From assembly GCA_949361645.1 (NCBI GenBank), contig OX442415.1:12923672-12987671 (forward strand): a DNA stretch of 64,000 nt, written 5' to 3'. Source of the stretch: Spongilla lacustris. Lineage: Eukaryota > Porifera > Demospongiae > Spongillida > Spongillidae. Below, piece after piece: positions 10,501 through 21,800 of this stretch. Position numbers and translations under genes: made by a program. Every line of letters starts with the position of its first letter. Within the stretch, counting starts at the first letter, position 1. The notes beneath the pieces were generated by a model. The model was not told the DNA's origin and did not search any database. It saw only the letters and a list, made by a program, of their open reading frames with translations.

Positions 10501-12470
10501 GCTGGTCAACCATGGTACAGTCTGTCCTTACAGCTGCATGCCGTTATAGTGACCGAAATTCTCTGCCCAGCAATGTCTCAAGAGCTGGTACAAGATGCCA
10601 CTGACAAGGTTAGAGGGGCTGTACCTGCACAAAAAGCATTGATGAAGCTTGAAAATGTTCTGACTGAACATAATAAATGCAAGTCCGAACTTGACGATAC
10701 AAAAGCGGATAACACAAGCGCTATTGGTAAAAGGACTCCCAAAGAAGAGAATGCAATCCTTGCAACAGGAAGGTAGGTTTCACTTTGGTGGATATGCACG
10801 GATGACAGCCCTGACAGACAGTCAAGCTATTCTTGAAGGCTTAGAACTCATCAAGCCCATACAAACACGTGCAAGAGTCGAAGAGGCTGTAGTAATTGCG
10901 GCTGTAAGCTGGATTTTGTCTCCAGTCAATGTGGGTGTTTTATCATGGGGCACAAAAGTTGTAAAGCTTTCAGAACAAGAGTCAGATTGGCTCTTCCTTG
11001 TGTAACACGTCGCAAAACACGAAAGCACATGTTTGATGACTACTGCAAGGTGTTTGAGAGGCAAGCCAAAATCCTTGGACGCTCAACATTGTGAAGAAAA
11101 GATTTTTACAGCTGTAGATTATGTGACAGGGGTCCTTTTTCATGACTCCATTGAAATGTTGCAGAAGATCTGTGATGATTTCGTACGAAACAATGCATGT
11201 GGACAAGGTAACCCATTCTAGACAGCTCGAATTGGTGCACAATTTCTTCAAGCAACAGTATGATTCACATCTGCAAATAGAAAATGACAATGTTGACACA
11301 CATGGAATTGAATATGGATTGAAGAAACTACACCCAGAAAAGGAAATAAATGCTGTTGTCCGCGTTGAAACTTGTAACGGCTGCCGTTTCAATATAGTAT
11401 TTTTCAAGGCACTTTGTGACGATACAATAAAGGATGCTCTCATGGTTGTTAGTGACATACATGTACAACAGAAACTTGAACTGATGATGCAAATCAACAG
11501 AAAGCTATATATAAAATTGAAGAAGAGATGAAACAAGAGTGCCTTGAAAATAAGATCAGTTCAAAGCACACTCTTGTTGTTATTGACTGGAAAATGAAAT
11601 TTGAGAGCATGTCAGCAAGAGAAACTAGACAAGAGTATTTTGGGAAACGAGGTATTGCTTGGCACAGGTGTCCATTGAAGTATTTTCAATATGAGGAAGG
11701 TTCTGCTGTTCAGTACAACATTTATGCTGACCAGATCATGGAAGCAAGACAGTTTGGCAGTTACATCAATGATCGAGGCATTTCTATATCAAATACATGA
11801 GGAGCTATCATTTTTGGAGGAGATTACCTTACAATCAGACAATGCATGCAGGGTGTTATCAGCCAAAGGATTTGCTACTGGCCATTGCTCTTATTAGCGC
11901 TTTGTCACCCATAAAGGTGACTCGATTTATTCATACAGAAACACAAGATGGCAAAGGGGGTATTGGTGCCCATTTTGCTCAGTCCATGGCTCACCTTGTA
12001 TCCTTCATGCACACATCACATTGCAATAAAATTCAGCGTATTGTATAACAGCAAAAGGGTTGGCAGCTGCATGCTCTTGCTTGGGGAGGTGGCTTGCAGA
12101 ATTCATTTGTGCAGCTAGCTTGTTGGCTTATTATTGCCCCAGTTGTTGAAAAAATGAAGACCTTTTTTTTCTAGATTGAATGACATTTTCTTTCTGGAAA
12201 GAATTGGACCATGGATATCTAGATCTGCTGCCTTGTACGACATTGGAGTTGTACGCTAGACGGCAATTGCCTTCAAAGTGCGAGTGTTCGCCTACAGTGG
12301 TAATGGGAGTGGCATTGTATTTGACTGCAATATTCAAGAGCAATCATTTATACCAACTCAAGTTGATCAAGAAAGTGTCTTAGATCTAGAAAATGAAGAT
12401 GGCTCTGATGAAACTGAAGACAATGAAGATGTCGCTGATAATGAAGGACTCAGCTGCAAATGAAGAAGGA
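10501..12470 (+). pseudogene. Transposase-like relic of unrecognised family
   Basis: A chain of plus-strand reading-frame pieces reads as one protein but changes frame at least five times (near 10740, 11005, 11090, 11220 and 11800) and meets stops. Conserved-looking blocks are GVLSWGTKVVKLSEQES, TRRKTRKHMFDDYCKVFER, CVDYVTGVLFHDS-like, VVIDWKMKFESMSAR, YFGKRGIAWH, LQSDNACR, and TRFIHTETQDGKGGIGAHFA. The order, with acidic positions in LQSDNA and TQDGKG, suggests a DDE/RNase H-fold transposase. This is an inference from pattern only, and I cannot name a superfamily. An acidic tail (DLENEDGSDETEDNEDVADNE) ends near 12460. It lies exactly where copy A homology stops, so it probably arrived as an insertion. 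Confidence 0.45.
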
Positions 12471-12618
12471 ACAGAGTGTTCTCCACTGTACTGCTTAGTG
12501 CTCAGCTGATATTCATAGGGAGAAAAGCATTCCGCTCGCGCCACAATTAATGATTCTAATCAGTTGCATTAATATTTAAATATTAGTATTATTAGGGGAA
12601 ATATTTGGGGGGCTTAAG

Positions 12619-12650
<32 letters not shown>

Positions 12651-12966
12651 TTGTCTCCGGCCATGCTTATCATTCATTGGGCCATTAAACATGTCTGCTC
12701 GACAGCTGGGAGCGTCTTTGGGGCTACATCTAGATCTTGTGAATCTGCCTCCAATTCAATTCGAGCAGCTGCATCAACTAATTTGTGGTCTACTACAACA
12801 GCAGTAGAGGAGTTCAGTTCTCATACTTAGCCAAATAATTTTTTTCCCCTAAGTTTCATCTTCTAATTTGCTTTTTTCTGTACTGGTATGGGCTAAAATT
12901 AAAATAATTACATACATCCATTGCAAAAGTAGTTGGCAACACACACTTGAAAAAGAGAGTGGATAG
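12471..12966. repeat. Poly-C tract in intergenic DNA
   Basis: A C run of about 33 bases lies at about 12618-12650 and is followed by ttgtctccggccatg. The same 15-mer follows the C-rich block at 13325, so both are probably ends of one repeat family. No gene seen. Confidence 0.45.
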
Positions 12967-13140
12967 GTGAGGTCATTCAGCCCACTTCGGCGACTGATGA
13001 CATGGTTGAGAAGCGCCATGAATCAAGATAGATTGAACTGGTGTGTGATTTTGCATATCCACTTTAATGATACAGATGCACTCGACCTTAATTATTTTGC
13101 TAATAAGTTTGTGAGCCAAAACAGTAGCCGCCACAGCATT
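12967..13140 (+). pseudogene. hAT transposase C-terminal (dimerisation domain) fragment
   Basis: The translated stretch FSPLRRLMTWLRSAMNQDRLNWCVILHIH matches the hAT C-terminal motif (typically FSALRRLKTYLRSTMxxxRLN..LLHIH). It is followed by DALDLNYFANKFVSQNSSR. Only this tail is visible, without the catalytic core, so it is a transposon fossil. It is distinct from the large hAT pseudogene at 47.9-62.2 kb. Confidence 0.65.
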
Positions 13141-13253
13141 TTGGAAAGTTTGTTTGATTTTGCTGCAGATGTCAAGTGCATGCATTTGAATTTAAATTGA
13201 GCATGAATAGTGCCAAACGCTTGGTTAGTATTCATGCATTGTTGTATGTAACT

Positions 13254-13340
13254 ACAGGAGCGGATTTAGAGAAGGAGGGGTAAATAGGGTGTCCCCCCCC
13301 CCCACCACCCCAAATCTCAAAAGTTGTCTCCGGCCATGAT
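13254..13340. repeat. hAT-type repeat end with C tract
   Basis: It begins CAGGAGCGGATTTAGAG, a form typical of non-autonomous hAT termini (CAGGxGCGGATxxAG), and runs into a C-rich tract. The opposite end was not identified. Confidence 0.45.
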
Positions 13341-13352
13341 AAGTCCAAGTAA

Positions 13353-13628
13353 ATGGTGACAGGAGTTAAAGTGGTGAAGTGTTCAAAGCTTGCTGGTCTG
13401 AAAGGGCCTCGCACACTACGCAGCCAGCAAACAGAAAAGAACAAGGAGGATTTTACGGGCGTCTATGTTCAGCCACCTCCACCACGTACATGTATAGATG
13501 CTGTGGCAATTGCTGTAGGCTGTGCAAATGACCTTATCCACAGTGTTTTGAAAGTAAGAAGTAGGAAGGATGATTGGTTAAGTACCTGCATGCTCTCACA
13601 GCAGTTGGAAATTCCTCAATCAAGTTAA
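13353..13628 (+). other. 91-codon ORF, unrecognised
   Basis: The reading frame contains VYVQPPPPRTCIDAVAIAVGCANDLIHSVLKVRSRKDDW. No family recognised and no splice-supported neighbours. It may be a piece of the adjacent hAT remnant or chance. Confidence 0.2.
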
Positions 13629-14089
13629 AAACGTCAGGGGTGGGCCTGGGGTCCTGCTCATGGTGACACTTATCATAGGCGGGGGGGGAAAGGGGGGGGG
13701 GGGGGGGCCAGGGGGCCTTGGCCCACTCCCTCCCCAGGTTATGGCGCCCCCTTTCCCCCCACCCCCAATCCCTAAACTATCGTCAATCACTACAATCCAA
13801 AGAGACTACAAGATGCGGAGTATTATTTAGCTTCTAGCGCATGCATTATTAGAGCCAAATGGTTATGAGTATCGTAAGCCACGCCCCCCCTTTGGCGCCC
13901 CTCGTGTGCTTGGCCCCTCCCCTCGGTAGATGCTGGAGCCGCCTCTGCTTATGGAACGACATATATGTTCATTTATATCGTACACAGATGAAGGAGATGT
14001 TTGACCGTTGTGTACATTGTCTCCAGCAATAACGCTAGAAACTGACGTTACAAGAGCGTTATACAAACCGGTACTCATTGGCCAGGCGA
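13629..14089. repeat. G/C-tract repeat debris
   Basis: G runs at 13681-13708 and C-rich sequence to 13765, then a GC-rich block at 13885-13945 ending ggagccgcctctg, a likely degenerate hAT-type terminus. No gene. Confidence 0.35.
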
Positions 14090-14189
14090 AAATGAAATAA
14101 GAACAGAGATTTCAAGCCTTCTACATAAAGCAGAAATCTGGCAGGACGCAGAAGAAATCAAAGTTCTCAACGACATATACTGAGTTCAT

Positions 14190-14420
14190 CAAGAATATTT
14201 TTGATCAGGCGTTAGAGCAGAAAGATCACCAGCTAGATCGCATAAAGTTCTCGCGATTGTGAAGCAACACTTCAATGTCTTCATGGAGAAAGATGGTTCT
14301 ATCCCTTTAGACTTTCCCAGCGATAAATACATTACAGCTAAAGTGTCAAACCTGAAGTCAATGGCTAAGAAGGAAGGACATAGGAACATAAATGCTATGC
14401 TACATGTAGGTGTGCATTTA
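14190..14420 (+). other. Unrecognised ORF fragment
   Basis: An open stretch reads SHKVLAIVKQHFNVFMEKDG then SIPLDFPSDKYITAKVSNLK. The composition is protein-like but no family is recognised. The frame is interrupted upstream, so it may be an exon or a fossil. Confidence 0.2.
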
Positions 14421-15164
14421 TGTTGCCTTACCTTGTACAATAGTAATTTACCTGTATCAGAAATACTGCATGAGACGCGTCAGTAATGCATATATGCATG
14501 CGCGCTCGGTGCGTCTCCTACATGTACATGCATGCAGCTGATCATGAAAGTGCTAGAGGTCGTTTATACATGTATATGCGCGTATACGTCAGTAATAAAA
14601 GCCCATTTGCCCATCAGCATTGATTCCTTTTATTTCTGTAGCTAAGTGCTATTTCACGGCTTAGCTTCGGCAGCCTATACCTCATGGTAGTCGTACAGTT
14701 GTAAGATAACTAAAACTTGGGGTGAACTCTGTACTCAATCAAGTTTCTTTCGACGGTCTCATAGTCTTATTAATCGCTACTCCCGTTTTTTTTGGGTTTT
14801 GGCAACGCGCCCAATATAATTGTCCTTTTGGGTCTGAAATTACGGAGACGCTCTGTTAATACAAAGGTAGTGGATACCAGCGAAACTTTATCTTCTCATG
14901 CATATAAGTCTGTTTTCTTCTTCATATAACAGCAACAGGTGTCATTACAGTACTCTGCAAATTAAAGTGATCTGTGTCAACTCAACTTCACCTCACTCCA
15001 TGCACCAGATGATACATTCAGCATGCTTAATGTCTATTGTCCTGCCGGAATGTCCACCCGGTGGTACAATTGTATACCCGGGTCACGGAAGGAACCTATA
15101 GCGGCATTTAACGGTACTGGCTTATAGTACAAGTCTTTTCAGGATTGGGCCGAGATAAGCAAGG

Positions 15165-15298
15165 CTTAAATCCTTTTGGTACATGTAGAATGAGCTGTGC
15201 TAGCGGACCTATCCATTACGCACCGTGCGGATCGGTCGGAGCGTAATGGATAGGTCCGCTAGCACGGGTCATTTTACGAGTACCGAAAGGATTTAAGC
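15165..15298. repeat. Foldback (hairpin) repeat, ~57 bp arms
   Basis: The arms pair in two blocks: CTTAAATCCTTTTGGTAC with GTACCGAAAGGATTTAAG, and TGCTAGCGGACCTATCCAT with its exact inverse. The loop is short (~20 bp). It is a MITE-like hairpin with no obvious duplication at the borders. Confidence 0.75.
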
Positions 15299-15311
15299 AG
15301 GGCCGCCAAGA

Positions 15312-17127
15312 GGGGGGGGGGGGGGGGGGGGGCCGGGGGGGCTGCTGACCCTGGGGCCCGTCGTTAAACATAGGGCCCGGGCCGCCCGGCTGGTCACTTT
15401 TTTGTGTGTGTGCGATTGATTTTTTTGTTTATCATTGCGCAGGCGCAATACAATTGTATGCGGAATAGAATGTATAATTCATATACCGTATATAATTTCA
15501 TTCATTAAATTCATTTTCTAAAATGTTAGGTCACCAAGCTAGATTAATGTATTGAAGCTTAGGATTGACACAATGACTTCAATTTTTCATATTATATCAG
15601 CCACACTGAAGACAACATATGAGTGCTGCTTAATATATTAATTATATAATGTGTGTAATTTATATAGTGCATTCAATAAATGATTAAATAATAAAAAATT
15701 ACATGTATCTAAAAAATATATATATATTTTTTTTTTTTTCTTTCAAACTAATCAACTTTTCAAATCAATGCAGTAAAAATCAGCCCATATTGTATCTATG
15801 TGTATGAACTTAGTAACTACAAAGTTACAGAAGGGATTTTTTTTTTTCATTTTAAGGGAATTAGTAATTCACAGAAAGCGATTCAAGTCCAGCAGTAGAT
15901 AATCCCAAGCAATTTTTCCTTTATCTATCTAAAGTAAACAGGTCATATTAAAATTTACAGAGGCTTTTGTTCTCCTGTACCTGGATTTATCACATAAAAG
16001 TTTACACTTAAATTATAGATCTATCTAAGTATGATGTTATATACACTTTTCATCAAACTCTCAATGCATGTCAGAGCTTGCATGCCTTGTGATCTTGTAT
16101 ATGTTAAACGTGCAATTTTGGGGGTTTTCCTACAGGAGTTTTGTATTGCCTCGGGATTTATTGTGTCCATACATTCTGGTATTGTTTTTTGCACTTTTGG
16201 GAGTGTATAACTGTTGCCTCTGTTATTTCACACTTTGTGCTACAAAGACTGAAGAGCTGTTGTAATATGCACACTACAAACACACAATTTTCTATTTACA
16301 TTCATATTATGCAATCAATTGATTTGATTGGATAACCACAGCACTGAACCGTCACATATAATCGAACCAGCCATATATATCAGTAGATATGATAGAGGGT
16401 CAAAAATAAGGTATTGACTCATATTTGGTTGCTATAGTGCTTAGCTTTTTTTGTTGTGATACTTGAAATAATGTTTTTGGCAAGTTATGCCTTGGTGCAC
16501 CTTACAAGCACAAGTTCGGGTGGCAGAAAAGAAAGGAAATGGCTGTAACAGATAGAGAACCGCGACCGTACCAAAAGACAAAAAAACTTTGAAATGTTTA
16601 GTCACGAACACCTTCACCGACATAGCTAGGAACGACGAGGATCGCGACGTATACATAACACCGGAATAAAATGATAGTTTGTCATCTTAATGAATGGAAA
16701 TTAGTCTTGGGCTGATTGGCTACGTGTACATGCACACGAAATTAAGTAATTTATACATGCAAGGTCAATGAAAATCTTGATGAAATAATTTGTCTCCATA
16801 TATTTCTGCTGAAACTGGTGATGGTGAGTGAAGAGTGATTTCTCAGTGGCATATTTGGCAGCATTATTGGAGGCTTGCCAAGCAACAGTACAAAGGGAAA
16901 CACGAAGGACTGCTCTTCAAGACTGATGTGATGAACCTTACCTCATTTTCAAGAGTTCTGAACCATGGCGCAGTTCACTATGCTCGGTGCCTCATCAGTA
17001 GAGAACAATTGTATTTACACACCATAGTCCATAGGGCTTTTTGTACTGCAAACACGTGTTACCGTGATTGATTATGCGGTACTTATATCATTCGTTTATA
17101 TCCATCGCTATCATATGTACATATTAT
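15312..17127. other. G tract then AT-rich intergenic DNA
   Basis: A G run at about 15311-15334 is followed by GC-rich sequence to 15400, then strongly AT-rich DNA with poly-T and (AT)n runs near 15710-15740. Short ORFs here are unconvincing, and I see no supported gene. Confidence 0.4.
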
Positions 17128-17249
17128 AGATCTACGCCGCCTTTGCGCACGAGCAATCCCAGGATTGCGCGGCCAATCCATGATTTGTACAAACCATGGA
17201 TCCAGGGTTTGCACAGGACAATTCCTGGATTGCGCTTTGCGCGTAACAT
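17128..17249 (+). mobile_element. Fragment of Ginger 3' terminal repeat
   Basis: It matches the last ~125 bp of the Ginger element (compare 40623-40751), including gcacgagcaatcccaggatt, ccatggatccagggtttg and the terminus GCGCGTAACA. It has substitutions and a small deletion near the end. It is a diverged solo end, so Ginger activity here predates the two young copies. Confidence 0.8.
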
Positions 17250-17363
17250 ATGCATGCAGGTAAATAATGTTACATAATCATACCGGCAAGTGTTTTTAAT
17301 TTTCGCCACATGAACTAACGGATAGTTTATAACCCAATACATGCACGAAAGCGATATAATTTC

Positions 17364-17720
17364 CCCCTGTAGGAGTAGGGGTAGGAGGGGAGGAGTAGGG
17401 GTAGAAGGGGAGGAGCAGGGGTAGGAGGGGAGTAGGGGTAGTAGTAGGCATAGTGACAGGAAAGGGAAGGAGTAGGAGGGAGGAGTAGGGGTAGGAGGGG
17501 AGGAGTAGGGGTAGGAGGGGAGTGGTAGGGGTAGGAGGGGAGTGGTAGGGGTAGGAGGGGAGGAGTAGGGGTAGGAGGGGAGGAATAGGGTATAGTAGGC
17601 ATAGTGACAGGAAAGGGAAGGAGTAGGGGTAGTGGCAGGTAAGGGGAGGAGTGTGGGTAGTGGTAGGTAAGGGAAGTGGGAGGAGTAGGATAGGGGAGGT
17701 GTGCGGTTAGTCGTAGTAGG
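17364..17720. repeat. Purine-rich minisatellite
   Basis: Tandem variants of ggagtaggggtaggagggga fill about 350 bp with one strand almost entirely purine. The proline-rich ORF on the minus strand is a by-product. Such tracts can form triplex or G-quadruplex structures. This is general knowledge and was not tested here. Confidence 0.85.
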
Positions 17721-17869
17721 TGCAGCTGAGCATGTTGAGAACTCAAATTAAATAGGGTGCCTCCACATGCACACCACTCTCTAACACGCGAGTCTGATTG
17801 CAAAATGCTATCATATTGGATGATTGTTCCAACTGTATTTAAATCTCGTCAGTTGAAGGGAAGTTCTTT

Positions 17870-18400
17870 TTATAGGTACACATCTCTTCCTTCCAAAGCT
17901 ACACATCCCCATAGTACACAACCCTTCCATAAGGAGTATATACCTATGGAAGGGGTGTGCACCTATGGATGTGTACCTATGGAAGGTATTTGTACCTATG
18001 GAAGGGGTGTGTACCTATGGCCTATGGAAGTGTGCCTATATGAAAGTGATGTGTACCTATGGAAGGAAGGGATGTTTACCTAAGGGTGTACCTATAAAAA
18101 GAACCTCTCATTGCATTAGCCTTCAACAACACAGTTTGAATATGCAATCATCCACTGCGAACAGAACATGGGATGAGTCCTGCTGAGATGTGGACTAGGC
18201 AGCAGCTCTATATATTATCTCTCAGTCTGTATATACTGAACCAGCCTGTTACAGAGGACTATGGTATTGTAAAAAGATCACAATTTCTCTAACCAACTTG
18301 AGCAAGAATCGATTGTAGTTCCCCTCTCCCTTTCATCTCGTGATCTGCAATTATGTGGGATACAATTTATCGTTTCAGCAGAGCACCAATATGCAATATG
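17870..18400. repeat. Dispersed repeat module containing a GTACCTATGGAAGG minisatellite
   Basis: It comprises short tandem variants of gtacctatggaaggggtgt (17940-18090) followed by ~300 bp of unique sequence. The whole module recurs inverted at 44625-45195 (for example catcccatgttctgttcgca). In the second location it directly follows the 3' flank of lipase copy C, so it may belong to the lipase duplication unit. Confidence 0.75.
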
Positions 18401-18855
18401 GCGGACACGATATAGTCATTACACTTACGTGCATTTTGTCATGTGAATATGAAAGAGCTCCATACAATGGATGTCTCAAAGGGTTTTCACGATATTTGAA
18501 GTTAAAGTTTTTAATTCAAATTGTATCTGCGGGTCTCTATAGGGCTATTGCTTCGTGGGCGTAGCGGTAAAGTAATTGCAGGTGACATTGATCAACACAT
18601 GAGTTTCTATGCACCAGATAAGTACGTCTCTCGTTCTAAGTCCAGTTGAAGTTCTACTAATTCGCCAGACCACAATGTATCTGCGGGTGTGGGTGTGGGT
18701 ACGAGACCCAGCCCTTGCCTAAGAGCAGCTAGTTGTATCAAATATCTATGGTTGTATTATAGAATTCCTGTGTCACTGTGGGTGTTTTGTTTACTTTACA
18801 TTCTCAAGATAAGTTTCGCGTGAAGGGAGGAATAAAGAAGGGACTGTGCCATGCA

Positions 18856-21800
18856 ATGTCGTCAGATCAAAGGATAAGCGTGTGGAATGGATACCAATTG
18901 GCTGTCACTACGTGGAAACCTCAAACCTCACCCCTGTAAGTCACTCTGTGAAGGAATCGAGTAGGTCTCTCTCCCTATCTCCTATACGTCCCCCAGTCTT
19001 GTACATCTCTCACTCTTCTATCTCCTCTCTTCCTATCGATCTCTCACCCTCGATCTTCCCTCCTTAAGCTTCCTACTCTCTCGCCTTCCATCCTTCCTCT
19101 CTCTCAATCACGCGGCTTCGGTCTTTTGCGGGAGGATATGTACATGTAGTCGTGCATGTCAAAAAAAGGAACACGCTTAAGCACGGCAGATACTATACGT
19201 TGTGTTTTTTTTTAGTGTGTGTGTAGTGTTTTTAAAATATTCGGTTACGTAGGCCTATACGATACATTGTTTACTTTGCATAGATCTGTCATTAAAACAA
19301 GTTAGGAAGGCGTATATTTCTTGCTCAAGCAACCAAAGCTAACTTGTACTGAGGGGTGAAGTACCCCATCAGTTTTAGACCCATAGATCGACAACTCCGC
19401 CATCTACAAGTGGCACATTTCATGTATGTGTGGCAAAAACTCATGCAGTAAGACACTATGCAGCCTATTGTGGCATATTACCACGTTACCGCCACTGCTG
19501 CATGATGGCCCAGAAGTTCAAATGTCACATAAAGACAAAGAGCCTCTAGAAGTGTCAAGGCTCAGCTTTGACTTCAGTGCTACCTGAAGCTCATTGAAGC
19601 CCAAGACCAACAGGAAGCACTAAATAGGCTGCATGGGGTGCAGATGGGGAGGGAAGAGGTGCTTTGTCTGACACAGTTGCAGCTTTAAGCATTAGCCCAA
19701 AAGAGTGGTCATCCAATCTCTGAGACAAGATTCTCTATTGGATTAGGAAAACCTGAATAGGCTCTAGAGGTAATAGTGGGAGGCGAGACCATGGGACGGA
19801 GTAACATCTGAAGTGTGCACTCTAAGCCTACAGCATTGATGTGATGCAGTGCTAAATGCAGATAGATAGTTACAAGGTACATCTCCAGGGAAAAAGACCA
19901 TGAGTGTGAAGTGACATATGTAAATGCCACAAGGTAGGAGCAATTAGATCTATACACCCTAGCGTGAGGCATTTCTTCCAGGTAGAGTGGGAGCCTGAAG
20001 AATCTAGTCACTGGAAGGAGGGAGCGGGGGCAGGTCTGGCATTGACGGCTGGGGTTGCATGGCCAAGAATTAGAAACTAGGGATGGTGAACCGAGCCAAG
20101 ATCATGTATGGAAAAGTGGTGGATAAAGGGCAGTTAAGTGTGCGTGTAGTGGGACATCATCTAAAGCAGAGAGGTTGACTGATTGCTGTGGTTAAAACAA
20201 TGCAACTCCAAAACAGAGAAAGGCATCATTGTTGGCGCTTACAAACTTGGTACTGCTATGTACGTAAATTTGGAAATGGGACTTGGAGATCACAAAACAG
20301 ATATTCAAGCTGAAGGCAGCTGTGGCAATGGTTGTAACATAGACAGCTGCTGAGAATCATGTAGTTATTCTTACTCTAAAAGTGTGAGGGAGAAGAACAG
20401 CCTGTCTTTCCACACAACTATTGGGGACACACTTCTATTCCTGAGCACTTTAGTACATAACTATCATAACACAGTCATAATAACTATCATAACACAGTCA
20501 TAATAACTAACTATCATAACACAGTCATAATAACTATCATAAGAACTATCGCAATGACTAATAATGCGCATTACATCCATAAATACACGTACAAAGGGAT
20601 AAGAAGATAAAGAAGGTCCCAAATAGAAGTACCAGCCTGTGAGCGAGGGCTGCTGAACTGGCGGTAATAAGGTCAATGGATGTTTGGTCTCCTATATACA
20701 TGACCTGGCTCACCTAATGCATTGAATGGATGTTTGGAGTATTATTTGCGTATGGATATTATACATATAATTTTATGTACATGTACCATGTATAAAATAC
20801 ATTATATGCGTGTATATATGCACATATATGTATATATACATGCAAGTATTACAGATGAGGGTACTACATATACATGAATAGGGATCATTCATTGCTTGAC
20901 TCAATTTCAAACATAATTATTGTGCATATCCGAGCACCACAGCAACCATATGTCTAAATACATGTAAACTAAGCCGGACGAGATCTATAATTGTACATTA
21001 AAGTATTAGAGTTCATCCCTGGTCTTTGTAATGGAAATTTATCATGTTATTCAAGTAACACTGTACATGGTTCATTGTTTAAAAGAGCTAGCATTTCTGC
21101 CCACTTGTGGATAAATAGATATGTACAATACAGGGCTTTGCTCTGCATCTGCCATGGAGTGAGTGAGCACATGGGACGATACAACAAATTTGGCAAGTTT
21201 CTAGCAGAGAAAGGAATCCTTGTATATGGTCATGACCATGGTAAGTGTGTGTGTGTGTGCGCGCGCGCACTCACCATTCTACAGCTAATAATGATGGATG
21301 TAATTAGGGAAGAATGAATGTAATAATAGTTATCTAAGAGCCATGTTCATTTTGCTGTATATCAGCATCAGACTCTAAATACCTGTTGCAAACAGCAGTG
21401 GGATGTACTGGAGAAAAAATTTTAACACAAGATGTAGTGTTATTATGTTTGAACAGTACTGCAAACAAGATTTTGATTTTCTATCATTGTCCTGGCCTCA
21501 GATGCCTTACAGTACTACGTTCCATATAGTTATAGATTTTCAACGCTTGCTCATTTATCATTCACTAATGTATGTGTGAAGTAAAAGCATGTTTTATAAC
21601 ACCATTGACACTGAATTGGTCATTATGCTGATACTATCAACTACATGTACATGTATACTTACAGTGCGATGAATTGTTCTCTTCTCACCACTCATGTCCA
21701 AACTCCATTCATGTATTCTTTTCAATGGAGATTTCAATCAGAGGGTTTTGATTTGGGAAGGGCAGAAAGGCCGGGGGTAATGCAGCGGTGGATCCAGGAT

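Noticed and set aside
17327..17803. Proline/leucine-rich 158-codon ORF (minus)
   Set aside because: It is a by-product of the purine-rich minisatellite.
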